A stretch of DNA of 64,000 nt from Actinomadura xylanilytica (GCF_030283145.1 NZ_JASNWE010000010.1:1-64000); one strand, 5' to 3'; shown: positions 8,590 through 17,640, counted from the first letter of the stretch. Numbers and translations are program-made. The notes: generated by a model not told the origin, from the letters alone.

Positions 8590-9795
8590 TCAGGCGACCG
8601 CGAGGGACCAGTCGTCCGCCGCGTACTTGCCGATGATCCCGGCGCTCTGCTGCTGGAGGAGCCGGGTGCCGCCGGCCGGGGCCATCGGCGCGACGACCTT
8701 GACGCCGCGCACGCCGGTCGCCGCGTAGATCGCCGGGGTGCCGGACGGCGTCTGGCCGGGCTGGTCGCCGAACCCGGCGAACTGGCAGCCGCTGAACAGC
8801 ACCTCCGACGCCGAGCCGCGCAGGAACGCCTGGCCCCGGTCGCGGGGGGACCGGCCGGTGGTGGCCGGGTTCACGCAGTTGTTGAAGAACCACAGCTTGT
8901 CGAAGACGTGCCCCTTGCCGCCGGTGACCAGCAGCGCGGCGCCCTGGCACGCGGTGGTGCCGGTGCGCCCGGTGCTGTCGAGGAGGGTCCCGGTGAAGAC
9001 GAACCCGCCGTGCGAGCCGTCGATCCTGATCCCGGTGGCCTTCTCCGGGGTGATGTACAGCGGGCCGAACTGGCTGCGCGACATGTGGGTGAACCAGCAG
9101 TAGAACTTCGTCGCCGCCAGCCGCGTGCTCGACAGGTAGCCGCCGTTCTGCCAGTAGTAGTTGTCGCTGCCGGCCAGCTTGAACTGCGTGTCGCCGCCGC
9201 CGTTGGTGTAGGTGCGGTCGATGCGCACGCGCAGGTGGCGCGCGTGCTGGACGGTGGCGAACCCGACCCAGGCCAGGTCGAGGAAGGTGGCGTCGCTCAT
9301 GATCGGCCCGGCGGCGAAGTCGGTGGCGGGCTGCTGGAAGTTCACCCTGCCGGACGCGGCGCGGAACTGGATCCCCGAGACCCACATGTTCTTCACGCCG
9401 CCGCTCGGGACCGCGAACAGGGCGGGGACCTTCGCGCTGCTGGAGGCCGTCACCACGCACTGCGGGCCCGTCCCGGCGAACTCGCGCTCGCCGGTGCCGA
9501 GGCTCCCCACCATCCGGAACCCGTTGTAGTAGGCGCGGGGGCCGCTGAAGGAGTGCGCGCGGTTGGCGAGCACGATCGCGGGGGGCCGGGTCTGCGCCGC
9601 CGCGTACTTCATCGCCGCGGTGAGCTTGGCGTCGTCGGTGGCGCCCGAGAACGCGTCCAGGGGGGCGCCGTAGGCCGCCTCGTCGATCAGCACCCGGCTC
9701 TTCAAGTCGGCGAGGTTGGCGTTGAGCGGGACGTCCCAGTTCAGGTCGCCCCGGGGCGGCATCGTTCCTGGCAGTGCGTACGGGAAACCACCCAT
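8590..9795 (-). CDS. Hypothetical protein with a pectate-lyase/tailspike-like beta-helix
   Basis: This 401-residue protein has a spacer-like start (GDLNWDVPLNANLADLKSR), then GAPLDAFSGATDDAKLTAAM, like the DDTxAIQxAI signature that opens right-handed beta-helix folds of the pectate-lyase-3/phage tailspike class. Many short Gly/Asn/Ser-rich strands follow. There is no signal peptide, no TM segment and no sugar-hydrolase catalytic motif I can name. No phage or secretion genes flank it. It could be a surface or tail-fibre-like protein acquired by transfer, or a lyase. The function is unknown. Confidence 0.55.
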   Translation of the reverse strand: MGGFPYALPGTMPPRGDLNWDVPLNANLADLKSRVLIDEAAYGAPLDAFSGATDDAKLTAAMKYAAAQTRPPAIVLANRAHSFSGPRAYYNGFRMVGSLGTGEREFAGTGPQCVVTASSSAKVPALFAVPSGGVKNMWVSGIQFRAASGRVNFQQPATDFAAGPIMSDATFLDLAWVGFATVQHARHLRVRIDRTYTNGGGDTQFKLAGSDNYYWQNGGYLSSTRLAATKFYCWFTHMSRSQFGPLYITPEKATGIRIDGSHGGFVFTGTLLDSTGRTGTTACQGAALLVTGGKGHVFDKLWFFNNCVNPATTGRSPRDRGQAFLRGSASEVLFSGCQFAGFGDQPGQTPSGTPAIYAATGVRGVKVVAPMAPAGGTRLLQQQSAGIIGKYAADDWSLAVA

Positions 9796-10014
9796 GCTGC
9801 GGCCTCTCTGCGTCGGCTCCGCGAACCGGGCCCGGCCCGCGCAGGTCGATGGGCCGCCGGACGCCGGGCCCGGTCGACACGCTCCGTGTCCGGACGTGCG
9901 GTCAGCGTCATCCTGGCGTGACAGTAGCCGAGCCGGAGGGCGCCTGACCAGCGATCACGGCGACGGCTGGCCGGCCGGGTAAGGGGGCTCTTCCCGCCGG
10001 GCCCGCCCGTCGGC

Positions 10015-10041
10015 CGGCACCGCCCGCCTTGGGCGGTGCCG
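10015..10041. terminator. Strong hairpin followed by a T run, upstream of the STAS gene
   Basis: Arms of 11 bp (10015-10025 and 10031-10041) enclose GCCTT, and the plus strand then reads ACCACATTTTTG. This has the form of an intrinsic terminator on the plus strand. No gene ends there, so it may insulate the STAS gene or act as an attenuator in its leader. The surrounding gap 9796-10154 also holds an AT-richer stretch (10047-10095) that probably carries the STAS promoter; I see no gene in it. Confidence 0.55.
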
Positions 10042-10154
10042 ACCACATTTTTGACCACTTCTTTCATAGTTCGTCCAGATTTAGTGTTTATGGTGTGAGT
10101 TCAGCCCCCGATCAGCTGAGCGAGCCCGCTGCCGATCCCGGCAAGGAGCACAGG

Positions 10155-10517
10155 ATGAGACTCGGAGGAGCAAGCATCGAGGACACCAGCGCGGTGGTCG
10201 CCTTCCCCGCGGAGGTCGACATCGGCAACGCCGACCTGGTGCTGGACCAGGCCCTGCAACACCTCGACAACGGCGCGCCCGGCCTCGTCCTCGACCTGAC
10301 CACCTGCGAGTTCTGCGACTCCAGCGCGCTGGCAACGATCGACCGCGCCCAGATGCGGGCCACCGCCCTGGGGGTCCCGATGTGGGTGGTGCTGCCCGCC
10401 CGCGGCCTGGTCCGCCGGGTCTGCGACGCGGCGGGCCTGGCCAGGCGGGTCGCGATCGCCCCGGACCTGGCCACCGCCCGCGCCGCGCTCGCCCGCCCGC
10501 GGCGCCACGCCGGCTGA
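10155..10517 (+). CDS. STAS-domain anti-sigma factor antagonist
   Basis: The protein has 120 residues and consists of one STAS domain of the SpoIIAA/RsbV type. The conserved phosphorylation-site region is VLDLTTCEFCDSSALATIDR. Such antagonists bind an anti-sigma kinase and free a SigB/SigF-type factor when unphosphorylated. The site reads C-D-S-S, so a phosphorylatable Ser is present. AAGGAG at 10143-10148 fixes the ATG at 10155. No kinase partner is adjacent. It is convergent with the ABC exporter. Confidence 0.85.
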   Translation: MRLGGASIEDTSAVVAFPAEVDIGNADLVLDQALQHLDNGAPGLVLDLTTCEFCDSSALATIDRAQMRATALGVPMWVVLPARGLVRRVCDAAGLARRVAIAPDLATARAALARPRRHAG

Positions 10518-10540
10518 GGAGGCTCCCGGCCGGGCGGTGA

Positions 10541-12427
10541 TCAGCCGGCGGTGAGCCCGCTGAGCGCGGGCACCGTGCCCGCGTCCGCCGCGGCCGGAAC
10601 GCCGTCCTTGGCGACGAGGGCGGCGTAGCGGCCGCCCGCCGCCAGCAGTTCGTCGTGGGTGCCGCGTTCGGCGATCCGGCCGTGGTCGAGCACGATGATC
10701 TGGTCGGCGTCGCGGACGGTGGACAGCCGGTGGGCGATGGTGATGGTCGTCCGGCCCTCGGCGAGGGCGTCGATGGCCCGCTGGACGGCGCGTTCGGTCT
10801 GGGTGTCCAGGGCGCTGGTCGCCTCGTCCAGCACCAGGACCGGCGGGTTGCGCAGGATGGTGCGGGCGATCGCCAGCCGCTGCTTCTCTCCGCCGGAGAA
10901 GCGGTAGCCGCGCTCCCCGACGAGGGTGTCGTAGCCGTCGGGCAGCCCGGCGATGTGGCCGTCGATCTGGGCGGCGCGGGCGGCGGCGCGCAGCTCCTCG
11001 TCGGTCGCGTCCGGCTTGGCGAAGCGCAGGTTGTCGGCGACCGAGGCGTGGAACAGGTAGGTCTCCTGCGACACCACGCCGACGGCGTCCGACAGGTCGG
11101 AGAAGGCCAGGTCGCGGACGTCCACGCCGTCGATGGCGACCCGTCCGGACGTCGCGTCGTACAGCCTCGGCACCAGGTAGCTGAGCGTGGTCTTGCCCGA
11201 TCCGGTCTCGCCGACGACGGCCAGAGAGGTGCCGGCCGGGACGGTCACGTCGATGTCGCGGAGCGCCTCGCCCGACTCGCCGTCGTAGGAGAAGCCGACG
11301 TGCTCGAACCGGACGGTGCCGCGCGGCGCGGGCAGCGGCCGGGGCGCGGCGGGCTCCTCGATGCCGGGCTCCAGGTCCAGGTACTCGAAGATGCGGCCGA
11401 ACAGCGCCATCGAGCTCTGCACGTCCACGCCGGTCTGGAGCAGCATGACCATCGGGCGGAGCAGGCCCGCCTGGAGGGTGGTGAAGGCGACCAGCGTGCC
11501 GATCGAGACGAGCGGGGTGCCCTGGGAGACGGTGAGGCCCGCGGCCCAGTAGATGACGGCGGGCATCGCCGACATGACGATCTGGATCGTCGACTGGCGC
11601 CAGCGGCCGGCCATGCTGGAGCTGATCTCCAGGTCGGCCAGCTCGCGCGACTCGGCGGCGAACCGCTCGGTGAGCGCGCGGGACCGTCCCATCGTGCGGC
11701 CCAGCAGGACGCCGCTCACCGACAGCGACTCCTCCACGATGGCCGACATCCCGGCCATCCGGCGCTGCCGCCGCGAGGTGATCTTCCGGCGCTCGGCGCC
11801 GACCCGGCGGCTCACCCAGACGAAGAACGGCAGCATCAGCAGCGACACCAGGGTCAGCCGCCAGTCCAGCGCGGCCATCGCGATCACGGTGGCGATGACC
11901 GAGGTGAAGTTGGACACCAGCGACGTCGCGGTCGAGGTGACGGTCGACTGCATCCCGCCGATGTCGTTGGCGATCCGCGACTGGACCTCACCGGTGCGGG
12001 TCCGGGTGAAGAACGCCAGCGGCATCCGCTGGAGGTGCGCGTAGACGGCGGTGCGCAGGTCGTGCATGACGCGCTGGCCGACTCCGGTGGAGATGTAGGT
12101 CTGGAGGACGCCGAACACGCTGGTCGCGACGGCGACGGCGATCATGCCGGCGGCCAGCAGCGTCAGCAACCCGGTCCGGCCCTCCGGCAGCGCGACGTCC
12201 AGGACCGCGCGCAGCATGAACGGCGAGGCGAGCCCGACCAGCGACGACAGGCCGACGAGCAGGAGGACCCCCGCGAGGCGGCCCCGGTAGGGACGGAAGA
12301 GCCGCAGGACGCGCCGGACCTGCGCCGGCCGCTCCCCGGTCTCGGTCGCGGCCTCGGTCTTGGCCTCGATCTCGGTCGGGGCTTCGGTCTTGGTCAGGGC
12401 TTCGGTCTCGGCTTCGGGAGACTTCAC
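10541..12427 (-). CDS. ABC exporter, fused permease-ATPase half-transporter
   Basis: The 628-residue type-IV ABC half-exporter has an N-terminal tail of T/E/A repeats, six TM helices, and a nucleotide-binding domain with Walker A VVGETGSGKTT, signature FSGGEKQRLAI, Walker B VLVLDEATSALD and the switch TIAHRLSTV. It probably exports a lipophilic drug or lipid as a dimer. I place the start at the GTG of 12425-12427, which has GGAGGAG six bases upstream. The ATG at 12473-12475 would lie inside the shared operator. It is divergent from the marR gene, which probably represses it. Confidence 0.88.
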   Translation of the reverse strand: MKSPEAETEALTKTEAPTEIEAKTEAATETGERPAQVRRVLRLFRPYRGRLAGVLLLVGLSSLVGLASPFMLRAVLDVALPEGRTGLLTLLAAGMIAVAVATSVFGVLQTYISTGVGQRVMHDLRTAVYAHLQRMPLAFFTRTRTGEVQSRIANDIGGMQSTVTSTATSLVSNFTSVIATVIAMAALDWRLTLVSLLMLPFFVWVSRRVGAERRKITSRRQRRMAGMSAIVEESLSVSGVLLGRTMGRSRALTERFAAESRELADLEISSSMAGRWRQSTIQIVMSAMPAVIYWAAGLTVSQGTPLVSIGTLVAFTTLQAGLLRPMVMLLQTGVDVQSSMALFGRIFEYLDLEPGIEEPAAPRPLPAPRGTVRFEHVGFSYDGESGEALRDIDVTVPAGTSLAVVGETGSGKTTLSYLVPRLYDATSGRVAIDGVDVRDLAFSDLSDAVGVVSQETYLFHASVADNLRFAKPDATDEELRAAARAAQIDGHIAGLPDGYDTLVGERGYRFSGGEKQRLAIARTILRNPPVLVLDEATSALDTQTERAVQRAIDALAEGRTTITIAHRLSTVRDADQIIVLDHGRIAERGTHDELLAAGGRYAALVAKDGVPAAADAGTVPALSGLTAG

Positions 12428-12442
12428 GGGCGGCTCCTCCAC

Positions 12443-12458
12443 AGGTCGATACCGACCT
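12443..12458. promoter_or_regulatory. 16-bp near-palindrome in the ABC/marR divergent region
   Basis: AGGTCG-ATAC-CGACCT lies between the proposed exporter start (12427) and the MarR-type operator at 12471-12496. Its arms are 6 bp and perfect. It would fall in the 5' leader of the exporter mRNA and could be a second regulatory site or chance. Confidence 0.35.
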
Positions 12459-12470
12459 AACTGAGCTTGC

Positions 12471-12496
12471 CTCATAATTATTTCCTCAACTATGAG
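12471..12496. promoter_or_regulatory. Putative MarR operator between the ABC exporter and marR
   Basis: CTCATAATT (12471-12479) and AACTATGAG (12488-12496) form an inverted repeat with 8 of 9 matching positions and an 8-base spacer. It is in an unusually AT-rich patch between the divergent genes. The size and position fit a MarR dimer site that would repress both promoters. It overlaps an apparent upstream ATG of the exporter, which argues against that start. Confidence 0.6.
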
Positions 12497-12510
12497 CTAA
12501 ACTCCGCTTC

Positions 12511-12978
12511 ATGGACGACGAGCTGGCCGACCTGTTCCTGCGGGCGGCGCGCCGGATGCGCGGCAGGCAGGTCGAGCACCTGGCCCCGCTAGGGCTCACC
12601 CCCGCCCAGGCGCGGGCACTGCGCGTGATCGTCCGCGCGGACGCGCCGCCGCGGATGGCCGAGCTCGCCACCCTGCTGGGGGTGGTGCCGCGCTCGGTCA
12701 CCACGCTGGTCGACGCGCTGGAGGAGGCCGGCCTGGTCACCCGGACGCCCGATCCGGCCAACCGCCGTTCGACCCTGGTCGTGCCGACCGCCGAGGGCCG
12801 CGCCATCCGTGCCCGGATGGCCTCGGTGCGGCGGGAGGTCGCCGAGGAGGTGCTGGCGCCCCTGTCCGCCGGCCAGCGCGAGACGCTCCGCGAACTGCTC
12901 GCCGTCATCGACACCGCTGCCCCGTGCGGCCCGTCCCGGCGCCGCCGGGGGCACCTCGGACCGGCGGACCCCCGCTGA
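12511..12978 (+). CDS. MarR-family transcriptional regulator
   Basis: The 155-residue protein has a winged helix typical of MarR: ALRVIVRADAPPRMAELATL, then VVPRSVTTLVDALEEAGLV and the wing TRTPDPANRRSTLVVPT. MarR dimers usually repress a divergent efflux gene and release DNA on binding a ligand. The exporter gene lies 83 bp away on the other strand, with an inverted repeat between them. No Shine-Dalgarno is obvious before the ATG at 12511, so the message may be nearly leaderless. Confidence 0.88.
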   Translation: MDDELADLFLRAARRMRGRQVEHLAPLGLTPAQARALRVIVRADAPPRMAELATLLGVVPRSVTTLVDALEEAGLVTRTPDPANRRSTLVVPTAEGRAIRARMASVRREVAEEVLAPLSAGQRETLRELLAVIDTAAPCGPSRRRRGHLGPADPR

Positions 12979-13174
12979 CCGTGGCCGGATGTGGCTGCGT
13001 TCCGGACCCTTGAATTGCCCGGTCCGCGGAGAGAAGATCGCCTACGTGCGCGCCCCGACCGCACCGGAAAGCTCCCTCGACAGGGCCGCCCGACCGTAGC
13101 GCGGCCCGACCGCCACACCTCCGCGGCCGACGTCCGTGCCCTTCGGCCGCCTTCCTCCAGGGGTTGTCATCGTC

Positions 13175-14446
13175 ATGACGCTGGTCGATCGTTCACTCGC
13201 CCAAACCGATCCGGAGATCGCGAAAGTGCTGGCCGACGAACTGTCGCGGCAGCGGGACACGCTCGTCATGATCGCCTCGGAGAACGTCGCGCCCCGGGCG
13301 GTGCTGGACGCGCAGGGGTCGGTCCTGGTCAACAAGCTGGCGGAGGGATATCCCGGCAAGCGCTACTGCGCGGGATGCGAGCACGTCGACGTCATGGAGT
13401 CGCTGGCGATCGACCGGGCGAAGTCCCTGTTCCAGGCCGAGCACGCCAACGTGCAGCCGCATTCGGGCGCCCAGGCCAACGCCGCCGCCTACATGGCCCT
13501 GCTCGATCCGGGCGACACCATCCTCGGGCTGGACCTGGCGCACGGCGGCCACCTCACGCACGGGATGGCCGCGAACTTCTCCGGACGCTTCTACGACACG
13601 GTGTCGTACCAGGTCCGGGAGTCCGACTCGATCATCGACGTCGGCGAGATGGCGCGGCTCGCGCGCGAGCACCGGCCCAGGCTGATCGTCGCGGGCTGGT
13701 CGGCCTACCCGCGCCGGATCGACTTCGCCGCGTTCCGCCGGGTCGCCGACGAGGTGGGCGCCTTCCTGCTGATCGACATGTCGCACTTCGCCGGGCTCGT
13801 CGCCGCGGGCGTCCACCCGAACCCGGTCCCGCACGCCGACGTGGTGACCTCGACGACGCACAAGACGCTCGGCGGCCCGCGGGGCGGGATGATCCTGTGC
13901 CGGCGGGAGCACGCGCGGCGGATCGACGCGGCGGTGTTCCCCGGCCAGCAGGCGGCGCCGCTCGCGCACGTCATCGCCGCCAAGGCGGTCGCCTTCAAGA
14001 TCGCGCAGAGCGGGGAGTTCCGGGAGCTGCAGCGGCGGACGGTCCAGGGCGCCGCGATCATCGCCGAGCGGATGCGCCGGGCGGACGCGGCGGAGGCGGG
14101 GGTGGCGGTCCTCACCGGCGGCACCGACGTGCACCTCGTCGTCCTCGATCTCCGCGACTCCGCGCTGGACGGCCGCGAAGCGGAGGACCGCCTCTACGAC
14201 ATCGGCATCACCGTCAACCGCAACATGGTGCCGTTCGACCCGCGTCCGGCGCTGGTGACCTCCGGCCTGCGCATCGGCAGTTCGGCGCTCGCCGCCCGCG
14301 GGTTCCAGAGCGAGGACTTCGAAGAGGTCGCCGACATCATCGCCAGAACCCTGCGGCCCGATCTGGACGGCACCGACGCCGAGATCCTGCGGTCGCGGGT
14401 GAACACCGTGGCGGCGAAGCACCCGGTCTACTCCTCGCTCGCGTGA
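13175..14446 (+). CDS. glyA: Serine hydroxymethyltransferase, coupled to an NRPS
   Basis: The 423-residue PLP enzyme of fold type I interconverts serine and glycine with tetrahydrofolate. Visible hallmarks are SENVAPRAVL near the N-terminus, YPGKRYCAGCEHVD, LIDMSHFAGLVAAGVH, and the PLP lysine motif TTHKTLGGPRGG with K230. The start is taken at the ATG at 13175 (MTLVDRSLAQ); an upstream GTG at 13136 is possible. Its stop overlaps the NRPS start by four bases (GTGA), so the two proteins are probably made together. This suggests a biosynthetic paralogue making or using a special amino acid rather than the housekeeping GlyA. That role is inference. Confidence 0.88.
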   Translation: MTLVDRSLAQTDPEIAKVLADELSRQRDTLVMIASENVAPRAVLDAQGSVLVNKLAEGYPGKRYCAGCEHVDVMESLAIDRAKSLFQAEHANVQPHSGAQANAAAYMALLDPGDTILGLDLAHGGHLTHGMAANFSGRFYDTVSYQVRESDSIIDVGEMARLAREHRPRLIVAGWSAYPRRIDFAAFRRVADEVGAFLLIDMSHFAGLVAAGVHPNPVPHADVVTSTTHKTLGGPRGGMILCRREHARRIDAAVFPGQQAAPLAHVIAAKAVAFKIAQSGEFRELQRRTVQGAAIIAERMRRADAAEAGVAVLTGGTDVHLVVLDLRDSALDGREAEDRLYDIGITVNRNMVPFDPRPALVTSGLRIGSSALAARGFQSEDFEEVADIIARTLRPDLDGTDAEILRSRVNTVAAKHPVYSSLA

Positions 14447-17400
14447 CCGCCGATCCCGCGGTGGCGGGGGAAGGGACCGGGCCCGTCCCGCTGGGCGACG
14501 GCCGTGCCGGGGCGCCGCTGTCCGCCGCGCAGGAACGGACGTGGTTCCTCGAACGGATCGCCCCCGGCGCGGCGCCCCCGAACGTCTCGGTGGTGCTGCG
14601 CCTGACGGGCGGGCTGGACGCCGGGGCGTTGCGGCGCGCCGTCCGGGAGGCCGCCCGCCGTCACGAGGTGCTGCGCACCGGCTTCGTCACCGTGGACGGG
14701 CGCCCCGCGCGCCGCGTCGCGGACGTCGCGGAGGCGTTCGTCGTGGACGCTCGTCCGGCCGGTGACATCGGCGAGCGGGTGTCGCAGGCGCGGGGCGAAC
14801 CCTTCGATCTGGCCGCTCCGCCGCTGCTACGGGCCGTTCTCCTGCGGGTGGCAGACCGCGAGCACGTGCTGGTGCTGGTGGCGCACCCGATCGCGGCCGA
14901 CGCCCGGTCGATGCGCATCCTCGCCGACGAGGTGGCCGCGGGCTACGCCGGGGACGCCGCGGGCGGGCGGGCGGCGGCGTCCGCGCCGCGGCTCCAGTAC
15001 GCCGACTTCGCCGCGTGGCAGCGCGGCCGGACGTTCGCCGGCGAGCTGTCCTACTGGCGGGATCGCCTCGCGGGCGCGCCTGCCGGACCGGCCCTGCCCC
15101 CGTCCGGCCGGACGGGGATCGGGCCGGACGGCGGCGCGCCGGACCGCCGTCCCTCCCGGGCGCGGGAGCGGGTCCGGATCCCGCCGGACGCGGCCTCCGG
15201 TCTCGCGGCGCTCGCCGCCGCGCACGACGCCTCCCCGTTCGAGGCGCTCCTCGCCGCGTTCGCGGTGCTGCTGGCCCGTTTCGGCGGGCGGGACGACATC
15301 GTGGTGGGCACCACGGTCACCGGCCGGGGGAACGGTGACCTGGAACCGCTGGTCGGGCCGTTCGACGACGTCCTGCCGCTGCGGATCGACCTCGCGGACG
15401 GCCCGGCGTTCCCGGACGCCCTGGCCCGCGTGCGGGAGACCGTCCGCGCCGCCCGCGCCAACGCGGGCCCGCCCTCCGCCAGGATCGTCGAGGAGCTCCG
15501 GCCGAGGCGGTACATCGACGCGTGCCCGCTCGCCGCGGTGACGTTCGACCTCGACGGCGCGCCCGCGGCCGGGACCATGAGCGCGGGGGTCCGCTTCTCC
15601 CCCGCCGAGCCTCCCCGCGCGGACCCCCGCCTCCCGCTCGCGGTGCGCGTCGAGCCCGCGGGCGGCGGGCGCCTGGACGTGACCGCGGTCTTCCACGACG
15701 ACCGCTTCGCCCCGGAGTCCGTCGCGTCCCTGCTCGGGGCGTTCCCCGTCCTGCTGCGCGGCGTCGCCGAGCACCCGGACACCCCCGTTCACGACGTCCC
15801 GCTGATCACGCTGGCGCATCGGCGCGTGCTGCCCGAGCCCGCGCGCCCGCCCCGCCGCCGCACGCACCCGCTGATCACGGACCTGCTGGAGGAGTCGACG
15901 GACCGCGACCGCGAGCGCCCGGCGCTCGTCCAGGGGACGCGGCACCGGTCCTACGGCGACCTCTCCGCGCGGGCGCACGAACTGGCGGACGCCCTGCGGT
16001 CCGCCGGGCACGCTCCGGGCGACGTGGTCGCCGTCGCCACGCGGTACAAGTGCCCGGATCTGTACGCCGCGCTCTGGGCGGTGTGGCTCGCCCACGGGGT
16101 GCTGCTCCTCGTCGACACCGCGTTGCCACCGGCCCGGCGCCGGGCCATGGTCGCGGGGGCGGGCGCGCGCACGGTGCTCGCGCTCGACCGGGAATCGGCC
16201 GCCGGGGCGATGGCCGCGCCAGTGGAGACCGTCCTGCTCAGCGCCGACGGCGCCGACGTGACGGCCGTGCGCGGCGGCGGGCGGCCCGGCCGTCCCGCCG
16301 GTGGACGGCCGGGGCCCGACGATCCGGCCTACGTGTGCTTCACGTCCGGTTCGACGGGGACCCCCAAGGCGCTGCTCGGACGGCACAACGGGCTGTCGCA
16401 CTTCATCTCCTGGCAGGGCCGGGAGTTCGGCGTCGGCGTCGGCGACCGGTGCGCGCCCCTGATCAGCCTCAGCGCCGACGCGCTGCTGCGGGACGTGCTC
16501 ACACCGCTGACCAGTGGCGCGTGCCTGTGCCTTCCGTCCGGCGCGGAGGCGCTCGGGGGCGACGCGGTGCTGCTGCTGCCCTGGATGCGGGACGCAGGGA
16601 TCACCATGGCGCACACCATCCCCTCGCTCGCCGCGGCGTCGCTGGCGTCGCTGGCGTCGCCCACGTCATGGCCCGACGCCGGGCCGCTCGACCGGCTGAG
16701 GCTGCTGTTCTTCGCCGGGGAGCCGTTGTCGGGACGGCTCGCGGACCGGTTCCGCACCCTGGCCCCCGGCGCCGAGGTGGTCAACCTCTACGGCGCCAGC
16801 GAGTGCACCATGGTCCAGACCTTCCACCGCGTCCCACCGCGCCCGGGCGCCGGGCGGGTCCCGGCGGGGTCGGGCATCCCCGGTGCGGAGATCGTCCTCG
16901 TGACGCGCGGCGGGACGCCGTGCGCGCCGGGCGAGATCGGCGAAGCCATCATCCGCACGCCCTACGCGGCCCTCGGCTACCTGGACCGGCGGGCCACGGG
17001 CGGCTACGCGCCCAACCCGTTCCGGGACGACCCGTCCGACGTGGTCTTCCGCACCGGCGACCGGGGGCGCTACCGGTCCGACGGGACGGTGGAGATCCTC
17101 GGACGCGCCGCCGGGCGCGCGGGGCCGGGCGCCGGGACGGATCCGGAGGAGGTGAACGCGGTCCTCGGAACGCACCCGGGCGTCGCCGCGTCGACCGTCG
17201 CCGGCCACCCGGACCTCGGCGGCGTCGCCTACGTCGTCCTCCACCCCGGACGCTCCGCGTCGCCGTTCGAACTCCGCCGGTTCCTGCTGCGCGCGTGCCC
17301 GCCCGAGGACGTTCCGGCCGCGTTCGTCGCGATCGACCGGATTCCCGTGACCACCATCGGGAAACTCGACCGCCGCGCCCTCCCCTCCCCCTCCGGGGCG

Positions 17401-17640
17401 CCGGCCGGGACCGCGCTCGCCTCCCCCGCCGAGGAACGGGTCGCGCGCGTGTGGTCCGATCTGCTGGGCGTCCGGATCACCCGCCCCGACGCGGACTTCT
17501 TCGACCTCGGCGGCGGCCCGGCGCTCGCCCTGCGGGCCGGGGAGCGGATGCGCGAGATCCTCGGCCGCGACGTGGACCTCGCCGACATCTTCCGCGCGCG
17601 CGGGCTGAGGGAGTACGCCCAGGCGGCGGAGACGGCCTGA
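14443..17640 (+). CDS. Single-module NRPS (C-A-T) with degenerate active sites
   Basis: This 1065-residue protein has a condensation domain (about 20-440), an adenylation domain (about 470-985) and a carrier domain (about 1000-1062), with no thioesterase. In the C domain, HHxxxDG is replaced by HPIAADA (H148-P149, D153-A154), so the catalytic second His is missing. The A domain keeps A3 FTSGSTGTPK (from F633), A5 NLYGASE, A7 FRTGD and the A10 lysine (K974), but core A8 (about 887-905) has lost RGxRIE. In the carrier domain LGGHS is replaced by LGGGP, with Pro1026 where the phosphopantetheine Ser should be. It may be a non-canonical adenylating enzyme. The GTG start overlaps the SHMT stop. Confidence 0.85.
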   Translation: MTADPAVAGEGTGPVPLGDGRAGAPLSAAQERTWFLERIAPGAAPPNVSVVLRLTGGLDAGALRRAVREAARRHEVLRTGFVTVDGRPARRVADVAEAFVVDARPAGDIGERVSQARGEPFDLAAPPLLRAVLLRVADREHVLVLVAHPIAADARSMRILADEVAAGYAGDAAGGRAAASAPRLQYADFAAWQRGRTFAGELSYWRDRLAGAPAGPALPPSGRTGIGPDGGAPDRRPSRARERVRIPPDAASGLAALAAAHDASPFEALLAAFAVLLARFGGRDDIVVGTTVTGRGNGDLEPLVGPFDDVLPLRIDLADGPAFPDALARVRETVRAARANAGPPSARIVEELRPRRYIDACPLAAVTFDLDGAPAAGTMSAGVRFSPAEPPRADPRLPLAVRVEPAGGGRLDVTAVFHDDRFAPESVASLLGAFPVLLRGVAEHPDTPVHDVPLITLAHRRVLPEPARPPRRRTHPLITDLLEESTDRDRERPALVQGTRHRSYGDLSARAHELADALRSAGHAPGDVVAVATRYKCPDLYAALWAVWLAHGVLLLVDTALPPARRRAMVAGAGARTVLALDRESAAGAMAAPVETVLLSADGADVTAVRGGGRPGRPAGGRPGPDDPAYVCFTSGSTGTPKALLGRHNGLSHFISWQGREFGVGVGDRCAPLISLSADALLRDVLTPLTSGACLCLPSGAEALGGDAVLLLPWMRDAGITMAHTIPSLAAASLASLASPTSWPDAGPLDRLRLLFFAGEPLSGRLADRFRTLAPGAEVVNLYGASECTMVQTFHRVPPRPGAGRVPAGSGIPGAEIVLVTRGGTPCAPGEIGEAIIRTPYAALGYLDRRATGGYAPNPFRDDPSDVVFRTGDRGRYRSDGTVEILGRAAGRAGPGAGTDPEEVNAVLGTHPGVAASTVAGHPDLGGVAYVVLHPGRSASPFELRRFLLRACPPEDVPAAFVAIDRIPVTTIGKLDRRALPSPSGAPAGTALASPAEERVARVWSDLLGVRITRPDADFFDLGGGPALALRAGERMREILGRDVDLADIFRARGLREYAQAAETA

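Noticed and set aside
12979..13174. Glycine, THF or ZTP riboswitch in front of the SHMT gene
   Set aside because: I looked for the conserved cores of these classes and found none; the gap has no long stems of the expected order.
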